32,056 nucleotides of DNA from Streptomyces mutomycini (lineage in GTDB: Bacteria; Actinomycetota; Actinomycetes; Streptomycetales; Streptomycetaceae), in the NCBI RefSeq assembly GCF_001700505.1, contig NZ_MAPV01000202.1, forward strand, positions 1 to 32,056, read 5' to 3'. The notes under the pieces were generated by a model. The model ran no database searches and had not been told where the DNA came from. It worked only from the letters and a program-made list of their open reading frames with translations. Each line of letters starts with the position of its first letter. Positions within the stretch are counted from its first letter, which is position 1. The position numbers were made by a program, and so were the translations under genes. Positions 29,920 through 32,056 of this stretch are shown here, piece after piece.

Positions 29920-30939
29920 CTACTTCCCGTTGCGGCCCTTGGGGCCCTCTGCGTTGTCGTACTTCTCGTACGCGTCGACGATACGGCCGACGAGCTTGTG
30001 CCGGACGACATCCTGGGAGGTGAGCCTGGAGAAGTGCACGTCCTCGACACCCTCCAGGATCTCCTGGACCTGACGGAGGCCGCTCTTGGTGCCCGTCGGC
30101 AGGTCCACCTGGGTGACGTCACCGGTGACGACGATCTTCGAGTCGAAGCCGAGGCGGGTGAGGAACATCTTCATCTGCTCGGCACTGGTGTTCTGCGCCT
30201 CGTCCAGGATGATGAAGGCGTCGTTCAGAGTGCGGCCGCGCATGTATGCCAGCGGCGCGACCTCGATCGTGCCCGCGGCCATCAGCCGGGGAATCGAGTC
30301 GGGGTCGAGCATGTCGTGCAGGGCGTCGTAGAGCGGGCGCAGATACGGGTCGATCTTGTCGAAGAGCGTGCCGGGCAGGAACCCGAGCCGCTCCCCCGCC
30401 TCGACGGCGGGCCTGGTCAGGATGATCCGGCTGACCTGCTTGGACTGCAGGGCCTGGACCGCCTTGGCCATGGCGAGATAGGTCTTGCCGGTGCCCGCGG
30501 GGCCGATACCGAAGACGATGGTGTGCTTGTCGATCGCGTCGACGTACCGCTTCTGGTTGAGCGTCTTGGGGCGGATCGTGCGGCCACGGCTGGAGAGGAT
30601 GTTCTGGGTGAGCACCTCCGCGGGGGTCTCCGCGCCCTCCCCGTTGCCGTTCCCGCTCGCCCTGAGCATGGCGATCGAGCGTTCCACAGCGTCCTCCGTC
30701 ATCGGCAGTCCGGTGCGGAGCACCAGCACCATCTCGTCGAACAGGCGCTGGATCAGGGCGACGTCCGCCGCACTTCCAGTCGCACTGATCTCGTTGCCCC
30801 GGACATGGATATCGACGGCCGGGAACGCCGTTTCGATCACGCGCAGGAGCGAATCGCCCGACCCCAGAAGCATCACCATGGGGTGTGCGGCCGGAATGCT
30901 GATCCGGGCCGTCTGCGGCTGTGTAGGTGACTGAGTCAT
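29920..30939 (-). CDS. phoH: PhoH-family ATPase
   Basis: Cytoplasmic P-loop ATPase/putative RNA helicase, 339 residues. After an N-terminal region of about 120 residues comes the PhoH core: Walker A GPAGTGKTYLA (about 146-156), ILTRPAVEAGERLGFLPG, Walker B IILDEAQNT and VTGDVTQVDLP. The N-terminal part has the KH-like segment seen in PhoL/YbeZ-type proteins (VDIHVRGNEISATGSAADVALIQRLFDEM). ATG at 30939 is preferred, with GAGGG seven bases upstream; the frame continues 32 codons further without support. It heads the run phoH-ybeY-CBS-mmcQ-like-cdd-like-era. Confidence 0.95.
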   Translation of the reverse strand: MTQSPTQPQTARISIPAAHPMVMLLGSGDSLLRVIETAFPAVDIHVRGNEISATGSAADVALIQRLFDEMVLVLRTGLPMTEDAVERSIAMLRASGNGNGEGAETPAEVLTQNILSSRGRTIRPKTLNQKRYVDAIDKHTIVFGIGPAGTGKTYLAMAKAVQALQSKQVSRIILTRPAVEAGERLGFLPGTLFDKIDPYLRPLYDALHDMLDPDSIPRLMAAGTIEVAPLAYMRGRTLNDAFIILDEAQNTSAEQMKMFLTRLGFDSKIVVTGDVTQVDLPTGTKSGLRQVQEILEGVEDVHFSRLTSQDVVRHKLVGRIVDAYEKYDNAEGPKGRNGK

Positions 30940-31066
30940 GGGCCGGCCCTCGGGCCTGCGCATACCTCCCGTTGCAGGGCCGTCGCTGCTCGACCGCCTC
31001 TGGACTACCAGCGTACGACTCACCACCGACATCACCGACAGGTTTTACCCGGTGATCATCAGCCCT

Positions 31067-32056
31067 TCACTGACGGAAGCCGATGGTCGGGACGGCGCGG
31101 CGCAGTGGCCAGGCCCTGCTCGTGGCGGGCAGCAGCTCCTCCAGGAAGGCGTAGCGCTCCAGCGCCGCCGGGTCCTGGTCGTCGAACGTGCGCACCTGCT
31201 GCCACCATCCGGCGATCTCCGCCCATCCGGGTGCGGACAGTGAGCCGCCGAACTCCTGGACCGACAGGGCGGCCGTCAGCCCGGCGAAGGCGAGACGGTC
31301 GGCGAGCGGCCAGCCGGCCAGCGTCCCGGTGACGAATCCGGCGACGAAGACGTCGCCCGCCCCGGTGGGGTCAAGGGCCTCCACCTCGATGGCGGGCACC
31401 TCGGCGGCCGTCCCGGCCATCCGGTCGACCGCGTACGCCCCCTCCGCCCCGAGGGTGACCACGGCGAGCGGCACCCGCTCGGCCAGGGCGTGGGCGGCGG
31501 CGCGGGGGCAGTCGGTGCGGGTGTAGCGCATCGCCTCCTCGGCGTTGGGCAGGAAGGCCAGGCAGTGTCCGAGGTCCGGCAGGGCGTCCAGGTCCCAGCG
31601 GCCGGTCTCGTCCCAGCCGACGTCGGCGAAGACCATCGCGCCGTTCCGGGCGGCTCCGGCCACCCAGGGCTCGCTGCGGCCGGGGGTCAGCGAGGCGACG
31701 GCGGCGCGGGCGCGCGGCGGGCAGTGCGGGAGCGTGCGGCCGGGTACCGCGGAGGCGGCCGGGGCCGGGGCCTCGTGGCCGTGCGAGACCATGGTCCGCT
31801 CGCCCTCGTACGCCATGGAGACGGTGACGGGTGAGTGCCAGCCGGGAACCGTGCGCGACATGGACAGGTCGATGCCCTCGCCCTGTTCGAGGGCATCCCA
31901 GCAGTACTCGCCGTAGTGGTCGTCGCCGAACGCGGCGGCCAGCGAGGTGTGCAGGCCGAGCCGGGCGAGTGCGGTGGCCATGTTGGCGACGCCGCCGGGG
32001 CTGGATCCCATCCCCCGGGCCCAGGACTCCGTCCCGCGCACCGGTGCGCTGTCCAG
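31067..32056 (-). CDS. PfkB-family carbohydrate kinase (N-terminus outside window)
   Basis: The frame is open to the end of the window, so the first part is missing; about 329 residues are visible. It is a ribokinase-like sugar kinase: the N-terminal substrate region reads SSPGGVANMATALARLG followed by AAFGDD, and the C-terminal signature reads DPTGAGDVFVAGFV, with GAGD supplying the anion hole and catalytic Asp. A GFDET-like middle (VGWDETGRWDLDAL) and FLPNAEEAMRYT also fit. The substrate is unknown; no neighbouring sugar transporter is visible. It lies upstream of phoH on the same strand with a 127-bp gap. Confidence 0.9.
   Translation of the reverse strand: MDSAPVRGTESWARGMGSSPGGVANMATALARLGLHTSLAAAFGDDHYGEYCWDALEQGEGIDLSMSRTVPGWHSPVTVSMAYEGERTMVSHGHEAPAPAASAVPGRTLPHCPPRARAAVASLTPGRSEPWVAGAARNGAMVFADVGWDETGRWDLDALPDLGHCLAFLPNAEEAMRYTRTDCPRAAAHALAERVPLAVVTLGAEGAYAVDRMAGTAAEVPAIEVEALDPTGAGDVFVAGFVTGTLAGWPLADRLAFAGLTAALSVQEFGGSLSAPGWAEIAGWWQQVRTFDDQDPAALERYAFLEELLPATSRAWPLRRAVPTIGFRQ

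Overview
The window is a stretch of very GC-rich actinobacterial chromosome. Gene content, codon use, GTG starts, leader sequences and gene order (glyS–znuACB–zur–uppS–recO, leuA, and phoH–ybeY–CBS–era) point to a Streptomyces, from the conserved core rather than a genomic island. There is no insertion sequence, prophage, CRISPR array, rRNA or recognisable tRNA. About 28 protein genes can be supported, two of them cut by the window ends, plus a leucine-rich leader peptide.

Layout. (1) 1-2200: the 3' end of an acidic, repeat-rich, C-terminally anchored surface protein, its class F sortase, a 29-bp tandem repeat block, and a TauE/SafE permease on the minus strand. (2) 2300-6520: an assimilatory nitrite reductase operon whose three genes overlap by one base each: a NirB-like FAD/NAD(P) oxidoreductase, NirB and NirD. 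(3) 6520-9900: a Tat-exported PhoX-like (DUF839) protein, a VOC-family protein, an ArsR-type regulator, and a 480-bp gap with three strong stem-loops. (4) 9890-16530, all minus strand: pyruvate phosphate dikinase, a tRNA-dihydrouridine synthase, two small Streptomyces proteins and glycyl-tRNA synthetase. (5) 16680-19930: the zinc uptake operon znuA-znuC-znuB with zur, preceded by two Zur-box-like sequences on a probable leaderless promoter. (6) 19980-24530, minus strand: uppS, recO, a TerB-family protein and leuA. leuA is preceded by a 15-residue leader peptide with four consecutive leucine codons and a competing hairpin. (7) 24690-26080: an intracellular-type M4 metalloprotease followed by an emfourin-type inhibitor. 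(8) 26140-30940, minus strand: phoH, ybeY, a CBS/CorC membrane protein, a MmcQ/YjbR protein, a cytidine deaminase-like protein without catalytic residues, and era. This is an rRNA maturation and ribosome assembly cluster. The era 3' end is duplicated just downstream. (9) 31070 to the end: a PfkB-family sugar kinase, truncated by the window.

Most of the window is housekeeping. The parts most worth a second look are regulatory or structural: the leuA leader, the Zur-box promoter, the protease/inhibitor pair, the duplicated era 3' end and in-frame low-complexity insert in Era, the sortase with a partner lacking LPXTG, the 29-bp hairpin repeats and the stem-loop-rich gap at 9413-9891. No convincing wholly new multi-gene system was found.
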